The translations under genes were made by a program, and so were the position numbers. Below the pieces are notes generated by a model. It saw only the letters and a program-made list of their open reading frames with translations. It made no database searches and was not told the origin of the DNA. This document shows positions 33,416-40,940 of a DNA stretch of 64,000 nt, in pieces. Where the stretch lies: the NCBI GenBank assembly GCA_934098395.1, contig CAKOOM010000001.1, positions 248,001-312,000 of the forward strand, written 5' to 3'. Each line of letters begins with the position of its first letter. Positions within the stretch are counted from its first letter, which is position 1. This DNA comes from an uncultured Bacilli bacterium. GTDB lineage: Bacteria > Bacillota_I > Bacilli_A > RF39 > UBA660.

Positions 33416-34577
33416 TATTTTTAATGAAATGAAAAATGTAACAAATAAAAAAACTATAATTGTTATAGAAAATGATGAAAACTTTATAATTAAAAATTTG
33501 CTTAATTCAAACTTTGAAATAATGCCAGTAAGATTTGACTATGATTTATCTTGCTTTTCTGATGATTATATAGATAAAACAAAAGAATTATTTACATTTT
33601 ATTATAATGAGATAAATAATTACAAAAATGAATTATTAAGACTTAAAAAACATTTTATGCATTATCAGAGAAAGCCTAGTATTGCATATATACCAAATCA
33701 TAAAAAATATTTAAAACTTAAGAAAATGTTAACTGAAATAGGTGTAGAATGTATTTCTAGTAAACAACAGCTTATTAATGTAATTAATAAAAAATTAATA
33801 TTTATTGATATTGATGATACATTAAGAAAATCAGATGGAACAATTTCTGAAAGAGTAAAAAAAGCGATTCATGATAATAAACAAAGTGGTAATAAAATTG
33901 TTATTTGTACTGCTAGACCACGTTATCAAGTACTTGAATTAATAAAGGAATTAAATACTGAAGATATTATTGTGTCATCTAATGGTTCAGAAATTTATGA
34001 CAATAATAATAAAAATATTATATTCAGTTCATTTATTGATAGAGATTTAATAAATAAATTGGTAGAATATGCATATACAAGAGATATTAGACTAATATTG
34101 ACAATGGATAATTATGATTATGTTACTAAAAATATAAGAAATTCAAATCAAAAATTGCTTAATGAGAAATCTTATATAGAAGATCTTGCTAAATGCAATG
34201 TTAAACAATGTATGTTTATTGATAATAAAAATAACGAGATTTGTGAAATTAAAGATATAATATCTAAAAATAATAAATTGTACATAGTAGATGAAATTAG
34301 TGAGGATAGCGTATTTGATGAAAAGTGGTTTAGTGTTATTAATTCAAATTGTTCAAAGGGAAGTGCACTTGAATTTTTATCATCCTATTTAAATATACCA
34401 ATTGAAAATACAATTGCAATTGGTAATGATAAAAATGATATTTCTATGTTTGATGTAGCAGGAATTAGTGTTGCGGTTGCTAATGCTTCAAATTATATAA
34501 AAGACAAGGTTGACTATGTAACTCTTTCTAATGATAATGATGGTGTAGCTATTTTTCTTGAGACATTAATAAAATAG
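33402..34577 (+). CDS. HAD-superfamily (Cof-type) phosphatase with a novel N-terminal extension
   Basis: A 391-aa protein. The C-terminal 260 residues are a Cof-type HAD phosphatase: motif I FIDIDDTLRKSDG at about 134-146, motif II VICTARP, motif III Lys in SKGSALEF and motif IV IGNDKNDISMFDVAG. The first 125 residues (TIIVIENDENFIIKNLLNS and a Lys-rich helical part) do not resemble a HAD cap and I cannot place them. It is the last gene of the cargo operon and is followed by a terminator. A role in dephosphorylating a pathway intermediate is plausible. Confidence 0.75.
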   Translation: MEDYDIFNEMKNVTNKKTIIVIENDENFIIKNLLNSNFEIMPVRFDYDLSCFSDDYIDKTKELFTFYYNEINNYKNELLRLKKHFMHYQRKPSIAYIPNHKKYLKLKKMLTEIGVECISSKQQLINVINKKLIFIDIDDTLRKSDGTISERVKKAIHDNKQSGNKIVICTARPRYQVLELIKELNTEDIIVSSNGSEIYDNNNKNIIFSSFIDRDLINKLVEYAYTRDIRLILTMDNYDYVTKNIRNSNQKLLNEKSYIEDLAKCNVKQCMFIDNKNNEICEIKDIISKNNKLYIVDEISEDSVFDEKWFSVINSNCSKGSALEFLSSYLNIPIENTIAIGNDKNDISMFDVAGISVAVANASNYIKDKVDYVTLSNDNDGVAIFLETLIK

Positions 34578-34605
34578 TTATAAGTCTATAATATGCAAGA
34601 TTTGT

Positions 34606-34632
34606 AGAACTTGAGTATTTGAGTTCTTTTTC
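34606..34632 (+). terminator. Rho-independent terminator of the cargo operon
   Basis: AGAACT and AGTTCT flank a 10-nt loop and a T-rich run follows. It separates the cargo from the recombinase module. Confidence 0.7.
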
Positions 34633-34670
34633 TTATTTATTCTAATATGTTTAAATAAGGAGGAGAAAGC

Positions 34671-34871
34671 TTGAATAACAGTCTTGAAACTCAAATTATT
34701 AAAAAAATGATACAAAAAGAGATATTAAATGAACTTTGCAGTAAAAATTTAATTGACTTTACAAATACGAGTAATATTATTAGAAAGTTGGATGAAGATG
34801 TTAGTAAACTAAAGGAATTGCAGAAGAAAAATGGAGATTTAAAAAATATAATGATTAAAATTCTAGTTTAG
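34671..34871 (+). CDS. 66-aa recombinase-associated small protein
   Basis: A TTG start with an AAGGAGG ribosome site (7-bp spacing). The protein is helical, with EILNELCSKNLIDFTNT in the middle, a pattern loosely like a SHOCT domain (short helices around leaf-type L-x-x-L-x-x-x-G/N-L-I). Small SHOCT-like proteins often precede serine recombinase genes in gut elements; the resemblance here is weak. It lies 18 bp before the recombinase and is probably co-transcribed with it, perhaps as an accessory or control factor. Confidence 0.55.
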   Translation: MNNSLETQIIKKMIQKEILNELCSKNLIDFTNTSNIIRKLDEDVSKLKELQKKNGDLKNIMIKILV

Positions 34872-34889
34872 AAAGAGGCATTAGATTAT

Positions 34890-36539
34890 ATGAATATATA
34901 TCAAATTAGAAATATTTTATCACAAGGTAAAAAACTTATTGAATTACCACTTCACGTTACATTTTATGCTCGTGTATCAACTGACCATGATGAACAATTA
35001 AATTCGTTAGAAAATCAAGTTATGTATTTTGAAAATTATATTAAATCACAGACAAATTGGATTTTTGTGCCTGGATATGTTGATGAGGGTATAAGTGGGA
35101 CAAGTGTAAATAAAAGAGATAATTTTATTAAAATGATTAATGATGGTAAAAATGGAATGTTTAATTTAATATTAACAAAAGAAATATCAAGATTTTCAAG
35201 GAATACTGTTGATAGTATTCAATATACTCAAAAATTGTTATCTTATGGAGTTGGAGTATATTTTTTAAATGACAATATTAATACTTTTGAAACAGATTCT
35301 GAGCTTCGTTTAACTATAATGTCAAGTATTGCGCAAGATGAAATAAGAAAGTTATCAGAAAGAATTAGATTTGGATATAAAAGGAGTATTGAAAAAGGAG
35401 TGGTTCCAGGGAATGATAATTTTTATGGTTATAAAAAGAATAAAGGTAAACTTGAAATAGTGGAGGAAGAAGCGGAGTTAATTAGACTTATATTTAATGA
35501 ATATAGTAAAGAACAAATGGGAACATCTAAATTAGGCCACTATTTGTATGATGAATATAATATAAAGAGTAAAACAAATAAACCGCTTAAAGGAACTGTA
35601 ATTGGTAGAATTATTAGAAATCCAAAATATAAGGGTTATTTTTGTGCACATAAGGAAACAACAGTTGATTATCATTCTAAGAAAAGAATTAAATTTAAGC
35701 CGAATGAATGGATAATTTATAAAGATAATAATAGTTGTCCACCGATTGTTAGTGAAGAAGTGTGGGAAAAATGCAATGATATATTAAATAATAATTCTAA
35801 TCGACATAAAACACATACTAGAACTGATATGAGATATGCTTTATCTGGTAAAATAAAGTGTTATCATGATGGAGCAACATTTATAAAAGGTAGTTATAAA
35901 AATAAGAAAACTGGTGAAGTAAAAAAATATTGGGGATGTTCAAATTATAGAAAATATGGTAAACAAAAAATAAATGGGTGTAATACACCAATTATTCACT
36001 ATCAGGAATTATTTGATATATTTAAAAAGATGGCGAGTTTTTTCTTAAATAAAGAGAGTGATATTATAAAAGAAATATATAATTTAATAAGTAATACAAA
36101 AATTAATAAAAACTATACTAAAGAAATAATTGATATAGATAAAAGAATAGAAGATATTAAAAATGCTAAATTAGAACTTATTAATATGAGAGCAAGAAAA
36201 GAAATAAATTTAGAGGAATATAATATTCAAAGAGAAAAATATAGTTCTAAATTAAATTTTTTAAAGAACAAGAAAAATAATTATTTATCAGTTGTGAAAG
36301 AAGATAACTTTAAGGATAGTATGGATAATTTTTATAAAGAAATAAGTGATGTTATTTTTTCTGATGATGAAAGTATATTTAGAATATTTGGATCTATAAT
36401 TGATACTATATATGTTGAAAAAATAGAAGAATATGATAATATGCATAAAGTTATGTTATATTTTAAACTCAGTGTACTTAGTCACAAAAATAGTGACTTA
36501 AATTTAAACAAATTTTTACTGCTTTTTACAAACAGTTAG
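34890..36539 (+). CDS. Large serine recombinase (integrase of the element)
   Basis: A 549-aa protein: resolvase catalytic domain (about 20-165) with the nucleophile Ser30 in YARVSTD, KEISRFSRN and the long E-helix, then the Recombinase domain (FYGYKKNKGK, RIIRNPKYKGYF), a zinc-ribbon region (Cys at about 324, 350 and 364; the first pair is incomplete) and a C-terminal coiled coil (about 395-470). It matches large serine integrases in length. The last codons overlap the right attP half-site, and the TAG stop ends one base before the GA crossover. It should catalyse attP x attB integration; excision would need a directionality factor. Confidence 0.93.
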   Translation: MNIYQIRNILSQGKKLIELPLHVTFYARVSTDHDEQLNSLENQVMYFENYIKSQTNWIFVPGYVDEGISGTSVNKRDNFIKMINDGKNGMFNLILTKEISRFSRNTVDSIQYTQKLLSYGVGVYFLNDNINTFETDSELRLTIMSSIAQDEIRKLSERIRFGYKRSIEKGVVPGNDNFYGYKKNKGKLEIVEEEAELIRLIFNEYSKEQMGTSKLGHYLYDEYNIKSKTNKPLKGTVIGRIIRNPKYKGYFCAHKETTVDYHSKKRIKFKPNEWIIYKDNNSCPPIVSEEVWEKCNDILNNNSNRHKTHTRTDMRYALSGKIKCYHDGATFIKGSYKNKKTGEVKKYWGCSNYRKYGKQKINGCNTPIIHYQELFDIFKKMASFFLNKESDIIKEIYNLISNTKINKNYTKEIIDIDKRIEDIKNAKLELINMRARKEINLEEYNIQREKYSSKLNFLKNKKNNYLSVVKEDNFKDSMDNFYKEISDVIFSDDESIFRIFGSIIDTIYVEKIEEYDNMHKVMLYFKLSVLSHKNSDLNLNKFLLLFTNS

Positions 36540-36566
36540 GGATGCAGTGGTAGCTTTAGCAGAAAA
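36517..36566 (+). other. attR, right junction of the element
   Basis: A 24-nt element half-site starting with the arm TACTGCTTTTTA (36,517-36,528) reaches the GA dinucleotide at 36,541-36,542, after which dacF resumes. The arm is the exact reverse complement of the arm at 22,810-22,821, and both lie 12 nt from the GA. Confidence 0.75.
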
Positions 36567-37332
36567 GATTGCTGGTACTGAAAAGTCTTTTGTTAAATTG
36601 ATGAATGATAAAGTTGCGGAACTTGGTCTTAAAAATACTCACTTTGTAAATGCTACAGGATTGGATGCAGAAAATCATTATTCAAGCAGTTATGATATGG
36701 CGATGATGGCGAGAGAATTGGTTCGTCATGAAAAAATATTAGAATTTTCTAGTATATATGAAGATTATTTAAGGAAAGGAACTGATAATAGTTTTTGGCT
36801 TGTTAATACGAATAAATTAGTAAGATTTTACTCATATATAGATGGCCTTAAAACAGGTTTTACGGATGATGCAGGATATTGCTTAACGGCTACGGGTAAG
36901 AAGAAAGATATGAGATTAATTAGTGTTGTTATGGGAGAAGCTAGCACTGATAAGAGAAGTTCTGATACACTAGCGATGCTTGATTATGGATTTAATATGT
37001 ATAGTATAGAAAAGATGGTTGGTAAAAATAAATCGTTAGGTACTGTGGATGTTAATATGGGTAAAAAAGAAAAAGTAGATATTCAAATAGTTAATGATGT
37101 TACAGTTTTAAATAATAATCAAAAAGGAAAAAGAAATATTACTTATGAACTTTCTTTAAATAGTATAAATGCACCAGTTAAAATTGGGGATACAGTGGGA
37201 AAGATAATGGTATATGAAGATGGTAAATATTTAATGTCTAAAAATATAACAGTTATGGAAAATGTAGATAAAGCTAATATATTTAAAGTAATACTTAGAA
37301 ATATTAGGGATATATTCGGAATTAGAGTTTAA
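36541..37332 (+). pseudogene. dacF: 3' fragment of the split D-alanyl-D-alanine carboxypeptidase gene
   Basis: From Asp119 (rejoined numbering) the frame continues the PBP5-family domain: VALAEKIAG, LKNTHFVNATGLD, the KTG motif at residues 222-224 (GLKTGFTDDAGYC), and a PBP5 C-terminal domain ending with an amphipathic anchor (IFKVILRNIRDIFGIRV). A GTG at 36,547 with AGGGA just upstream could let this part be translated, but without signal peptide, SxxK and SxN it cannot be an enzyme. Precise excision would restore the gene. Confidence 0.9.
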
Positions 37333-37414
37333 CTGTTTGACATAGTTAATATATGGTTATATTTAATTTTTATTTAATATTTAGAAAAGAAGTATTCGGT
37401 AGATATTTGAGTTA

Positions 37415-37658
37415 ATGTGTGAGGAAGGATATCACAATGTATCGGCAATAGATATAGCAAAATATGACTGGTATCTACAGGTATTATTTACCAATATTTT
37501 AATGATAAAAGAGATATCTTTATTGGAAGCGTTCGTTATTATGTAGATACGATTATGTTTCCAATATAGATAATATGATTATTGATAAATCTAATTTAGA
37601 GAGTATATTATCTAGAATGATTGATAGTTTTAAGGATACACATAATTTAAAAAAATAA
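37415..37658 (+). pseudogene. Decayed coding remnant in the 344-bp gap after dacF
   Basis: The gap 37,333-37,676 has no intact gene, but three protein-like stretches lie in successive frames: MCEEGYHNVSAIDIAKYDWY, then YQYFNDKRDIFIGSVRYYVD, then NMIIDKSNLESILSRMIDSF ending at 37,658. Composition and order suggest one former gene of about 85 or more codons broken by at least two frameshifts. I do not recognise the family. Confidence 0.4.
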
Positions 37659-37680
37659 AACAAGGATTTCCTTGTTTTAT
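37655..37680. terminator. Bidirectional terminator
   Basis: A 12-bp perfect stem, ATAAAACAAGGA with TCCTTGTTTTAT, and a 2-nt apex. It ends the remnant on the plus strand and the DUF378 gene on the minus strand. Confidence 0.75.
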
Positions 37681-37874
37681 TTATCTAAATCTTTAGTAAG
37701 AATACCAATGTTTATAATTCCTGATACCATTACTAATACGTATACAATTCTTGTTATTAAGGCACCATCTCCAAGTAGGTATTCTACGAGGTTAAAATTA
37801 AATAAACCTACAAGACCCCAATTGATACAACCGATGATACTTAACACTAATGTTGTTTTAAATAATGTATTCAT
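37677..37874 (-). CDS. DUF378 family membrane protein
   Basis: A 65-aa protein with two TMs and the DUF378 signature LSIIGCINWGLVGLFNFNLV, then VYVLVMVSGIINIGIL. Function of the family is unknown. A perfect AAGGAGG ribosome site precedes the ATG on the minus strand. Confidence 0.88.
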   Translation of the reverse strand: MNTLFKTTLVLSIIGCINWGLVGLFNFNLVEYLLGDGALITRIVYVLVMVSGIINIGILTKDLDK

Positions 37875-37983
37875 AATCTCCTCCTTGATAATAATATTTT
37901 TAACAAAAAATGTTTAATTATTCATCATATTGTAAAAATAGTGCCATATAATTTACCATAAAGATAAAAAAATGGGGTGAAGA

Positions 37984-39204
37984 GTGAAAAAAATATTTTT
38001 ATGTTTAATTTTAATTTGTTTAATACTTACTGGATGTGGTAAAAAGGATGAGAAAACAGTGCTAAAGGAATTTGGTGATAAAGTTAATAAAACTAATTCT
38101 TATTATTTGTCTGGTAAAATGGAACTTCTTAATAATGAGGATGTTTATAATTATAATATTGGGGTTTCTTATCAAAAGGATGATCATTATAAAATAGAGC
38201 TTACTAATGTTATAAATGATCATAAACAAGTCATATTAAGAAATGAAGATGGTGTTTATATTGTTACACCATCACTTAATAAAAGTTTTAAATTTCAAAG
38301 TGATTGGCCTTATAATAATTCACAAGTTTATTTGCTTTCTAGTTTATTAGATGATATATCTAATGATGAGGATAGAAAATTTGAAAGTACTGATGAAGGT
38401 TATATCTTTACTTCAACAGTAAATTATCCGAATAATGATAAACTTGTTAATCAAAAAGTATATTTTGGTGATGATTATTTACCTAAGAAGGTTGAGGTAC
38501 TTGATAAGGATGGCAATGTACAGATAAAGATGTCTTTTGATAAGATTGATTTAAATACTGAGTATAATGATACTTATTTCGATTTAAATTCATTAATGGA
38601 TACGGATAATATTAAGACACGAGATAATAATGATATTACAAATAACAACAGTAATTCAAATAAGAATGATAATAGTAATTCAAATAAGAATGATAATAGT
38701 AATTCAAATAAGAATGATAATAGTAATTTAAATAAGAATAAGGATGAAAAGGATGATACAACAACTTTAGAGCCAGGAAAAAATAAGACCGATAGTAGTA
38801 CAGAAAATAAGACTGATGAAAAGAGCAATAGTACTAATGAAGGAAAGGATAAAACGACTGCAACGATAGATGATATAATATATCCGATGTATTTACCTAC
38901 GAATACGTATTTAACTAATCAGGAAAGAGTATCTACCGATGACGGTGAGAGATTAATATTAACATTTACTGGAGATAGTTCATTTATCTTAGTAGAACAA
39001 ACAGCAAAATATAGTGATAATCCAGAGATAATACCTACATATGGTAGTGTGGAATTAATTGGTAATGCACTAGCAGTTATTAATGATAATTCAGCTAATT
39101 GGTTTGACAGTGGTATAGAATACTATTTAGTGAGTGATACGATGAAGAGTGATGAATTACTTCAAGTGGTTAAATCTATAAGTGTAATACCTGTTAGTAA
39201 ATAG
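37984..39204 (+). CDS. LolA/GerS-like lipoprotein with DUF4367-like C-terminus
   Basis: A 406-aa lipoprotein with lipobox LILTGC (Cys18). Residues 25-205 form a LolA/RseB-like beta domain (SYYLSGKMELLNNED, DHYKIELTN, NEDGVYIVTPSLNKSFKF), as in the YdcC/GerS lipoproteins of spore formers. A low-complexity Asn/Ser/Lys/Asp linker (about 218-290) contains a 24-bp repeat. Residues 300-406 resemble DUF4367 (PMYLPTNTYLTNQERV, FILVEQTAKY). The start is GTG after GGGGTGA. A GerS-like role in spore envelope or germination is possible but unproven. Confidence 0.65.
   Translation: MKKIFLCLILICLILTGCGKKDEKTVLKEFGDKVNKTNSYYLSGKMELLNNEDVYNYNIGVSYQKDDHYKIELTNVINDHKQVILRNEDGVYIVTPSLNKSFKFQSDWPYNNSQVYLLSSLLDDISNDEDRKFESTDEGYIFTSTVNYPNNDKLVNQKVYFGDDYLPKKVEVLDKDGNVQIKMSFDKIDLNTEYNDTYFDLNSLMDTDNIKTRDNNDITNNNSNSNKNDNSNSNKNDNSNSNKNDNSNLNKNKDEKDDTTTLEPGKNKTDSSTENKTDEKSNSTNEGKDKTTATIDDIIYPMYLPTNTYLTNQERVSTDDGERLILTFTGDSSFILVEQTAKYSDNPEIIPTYGSVELIGNALAVINDNSANWFDSGIEYYLVSDTMKSDELLQVVKSISVIPVSK
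38647..38742 (+). repeat. Four tandem 24-bp coding repeats (NSNSNKND)
   Basis: Units start at 38,647, 38,671, 38,695 and 38,719. The middle two are identical, the first differs by one base, and the last has diverged at its 3' end. They encode the linker of the lipoprotein and keep frame, so copy number could vary without inactivating the gene. Confidence 0.88.
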
Positions 39205-39210
39205 TTAATG

Positions 39211-39245
39211 AAAAAGAAAAGATAACAGTTTCTTTTCTTTTTTTG
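39211..39245 (+). terminator. Rho-independent terminator
   Basis: AAAGAAAAG pairs with CTTTTCTTT and merges into a long T-run after the lipoprotein gene. Confidence 0.65.
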
Positions 39246-39289
39246 TTATATGTGTTAAAATTATATTAAGTATAATAGAGGTTGGTATT

Positions 39290-40540
39290 ATGATTGATGG
39301 TAATAATAAGAGTAATCAATTGTTTAGTGATATGGATGTTTTTTGTGATAATTCATTAGAGGTATTTATTGATGAAAATCTGAGTAAAAAAATCACATTA
39401 AATCAAGTTACTATTGAAAGAAATGATGTTAATGGTAATTATGTTTATAATGATGGAATAGATGAATTGGAGATTGTTGATAGTAGAATAAAAAGAATAA
39501 TTAAAAATAAAAAAATTATTTTAATTATAATGATACTTATATTTATTTTTACTTTTATAACGGTAATAAAAACTTTTGTTCTTAGAAGTAAAGTAGATAA
39601 GTATGAGAAGTTTTTTACGATTATCGAAAAAAAAGAATCTACGAAAGTAAATGTTTATAGTGAAGATGTAATTGACTCGAAATTACTTAAAAAAAGTGCA
39701 GCTTCAGAACTTGTTAATTGTATTAATTCTAAGTTAGATAATAATAATTTATCTGATGGTATTAATAAAATTATTGATGAAATTAATAATTATTATAATC
39801 AATCAAATAATTATTTTTCATTTGCATACAAAGATATTTATACTGGATTTACTGTTACTTATAATGATAAACAGGGTATTTATGCTGCTAGTACTATTAA
39901 AGCTCCGGCAGATATTTATATATATGAAATGGCTGGTTTGGGGAAAGTGAATTTAGATGAGATATTAACATATACTGGGAATTATTATGTAGGCGGAACA
40001 GGTATAATAAAAAACAATAAGGTTAATACAAAATATAGTGTAAGGGATTTACTTAATTATTCAATAGTTTACAGCGATAATATTGCTCATAATATGCTTA
40101 TGGATAAGTACGGTAGAGTTAATATGCTTAATTTTTGGCAGAATCTTGGTACTAGTTCGATATTTGTTGCTAATAATAATTGGGGTAATGTTAGTGCGCG
40201 TGATGGAATTATATATATGGATGAATTATATAGATTTTATTTAGAAAATGATAAGTATGGTGAAGAAGTTATGGGGATATTTCTTAATGCAAAAACAAAA
40301 TTTATTAGTAGTTCAAATAATTACAAAATAGCTAATAAGAGTGGTTGGAGTGGTACGGCAATTCATGATGCATCAATAGTATTTGCTAACAATCCGTATA
40401 TAGTCGTAGCTTTGTCAAACTTGGGTGATACAGATTATTATATGAGTTATTTTAATAGGGTTAGTGAATTGGCCAGTAATTTACATGAAGAATATTGGAA
40501 ATATAAAATGAATAAATGTAATAATATTAATCAATATTAA
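39290..40540 (+). CDS. Membrane-anchored class A beta-lactamase-like serine hydrolase
   Basis: A 416-aa protein: an N-terminal cytoplasmic part of 75 residues, one TM (about 76-96), then a beta-lactamase2-type domain. The catalytic motifs are all visible: STIK (SxxK) in YAASTIKAPADIY, YSDN (SDN) in NYSIVYSDNIAHN and KSGW (KTG equivalent) in IANKSGWSGTAIHD. The fold is shared by class A beta-lactamases and by peptidoglycan-active serine hydrolases. The long cytoplasmic tail is unusual for a secreted beta-lactamase and favours a cell-wall role. A weak Glu166-loop equivalent is not obvious. Confidence 0.75.
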   Translation: MIDGNNKSNQLFSDMDVFCDNSLEVFIDENLSKKITLNQVTIERNDVNGNYVYNDGIDELEIVDSRIKRIIKNKKIILIIMILIFIFTFITVIKTFVLRSKVDKYEKFFTIIEKKESTKVNVYSEDVIDSKLLKKSAASELVNCINSKLDNNNLSDGINKIIDEINNYYNQSNNYFSFAYKDIYTGFTVTYNDKQGIYAASTIKAPADIYIYEMAGLGKVNLDEILTYTGNYYVGGTGIIKNNKVNTKYSVRDLLNYSIVYSDNIAHNMLMDKYGRVNMLNFWQNLGTSSIFVANNNWGNVSARDGIIYMDELYRFYLENDKYGEEVMGIFLNAKTKFISSSNNYKIANKSGWSGTAIHDASIVFANNPYIVVALSNLGDTDYYMSYFNRVSELASNLHEEYWKYKMNKCNNINQY

Positions 40541-40547
40541 AATTTAT

Positions 40548-40582
40548 AAACAGCATTAATGATTATAAGTGCTGTTTTATTA
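40548..40582 (+). terminator. Rho-independent terminator
   Basis: AAACAGCA and TGCTGTTT pair around a 14-nt loop, followed by a short T/A-rich run. Confidence 0.6.
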
Positions 40583-40618
40583 ATATTATAAAAATAATGT
40601 GAAAATGTATGAAGTTTA

Positions 40619-40627
40619 TGATATACT
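40619..40627 (+). promoter_or_regulatory. Extended -10 promoter of gatCAB
   Basis: TGATATACT lies 25 bp before ATG 40,653. It fits the TGnTATAAT type common in the window. Confidence 0.5.
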
Positions 40628-40652
40628 AATAGATGTGAAAGAAGGTAATATA

Positions 40653-40940
40653 ATGGATAAAGATACTTTGAAAATGTTAGCTAATAAGTTGATGTTTACT
40701 ATGGATGAAAGAGAATATGATACCTTATTGGATGAGTTTGATACGATATTAAAACAAATGGAATTAATTGGTAATATACCTAATATTAAAGATGTGGAGC
40801 CAATGGTATATCCGAAAAGATTGGATAATGTAAAATTGCGTGAGGATGATGTAATGGAAGAAATGGAACTTGATGATATTTTAGTTAATAGTGGTAGTAC
40901 TTTATATAATCAAGTAAAATTACCTAAGGTGGTGGAATAA
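40653..40940 (+). CDS. gatC: Glu-tRNA(Gln)/Asp-tRNA(Asn) amidotransferase subunit C
   Basis: The protein is 95 aa from ATG 40,653 (frame open upstream, but GatC normally starts here and GAAGG precedes). It has the GatC helix pattern LKMLANKLMFTMDE and the wrap-around C-terminal segment VEPMVYP. It stabilises GatA against GatB in the transamidation complex. It overlaps gatA (TAATG). Confidence 0.88.
   Translation: MDKDTLKMLANKLMFTMDEREYDTLLDEFDTILKQMELIGNIPNIKDVEPMVYPKRLDNVKLREDDVMEEMELDDILVNSGSTLYNQVKLPKVVE

Larger units (their letters stand above)
22796..36542 (+). mobile_element. 13.7-kb serine-recombinase integrative element with a metabolic cargo
   Basis: The borders are set by the two halves of dacF, which rejoin in frame when the segment is removed (crossover at GA: 22,796-22,797 and 36,541-36,542; about 13,745 bp). 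It carries 15 genes, all on the plus strand: a LysR regulator, a degenerate Nudix, an 11-gene cargo operon, a 66-aa protein and a large serine recombinase at the right end. I see no relaxase, type IV secretion, phage structural or replication genes. It is therefore a minimal integrative element, perhaps mobilised by other elements. Confidence 0.88.

Noticed and set aside
22796..36542. Prophage or conjugative element
   Set aside because: No terminase, capsid, tail, lysis, relaxase, coupling protein or type IV secretion genes are visible; only the recombinase and a small partner are mobility-related.
22796..36542. Antiphage defence island
   Set aside because: The two P-loop proteins and the Nudix proteins could suggest one, but the aminotransferase, ATP-grasp ligases and amino-acid importer in the same operon fit small-molecule metabolism better.
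22802..36552. Crossover at the shared GTGGTA instead of GA
   Set aside because: GTGGTA is identical at both ends but off-centre with respect to the 12-bp arms; GA is exactly central. It remains a weaker alternative.
37672..37917. Plus-strand ORF opposite DUF378
   Set aside because: It is the antisense shadow of a clear DUF378 gene, which has a strong ribosome site on the minus strand.
38641..38745. CRISPR-like array
   Set aside because: The repeats are contiguous 24-bp coding units without spacers and stay in frame within a lipoprotein.
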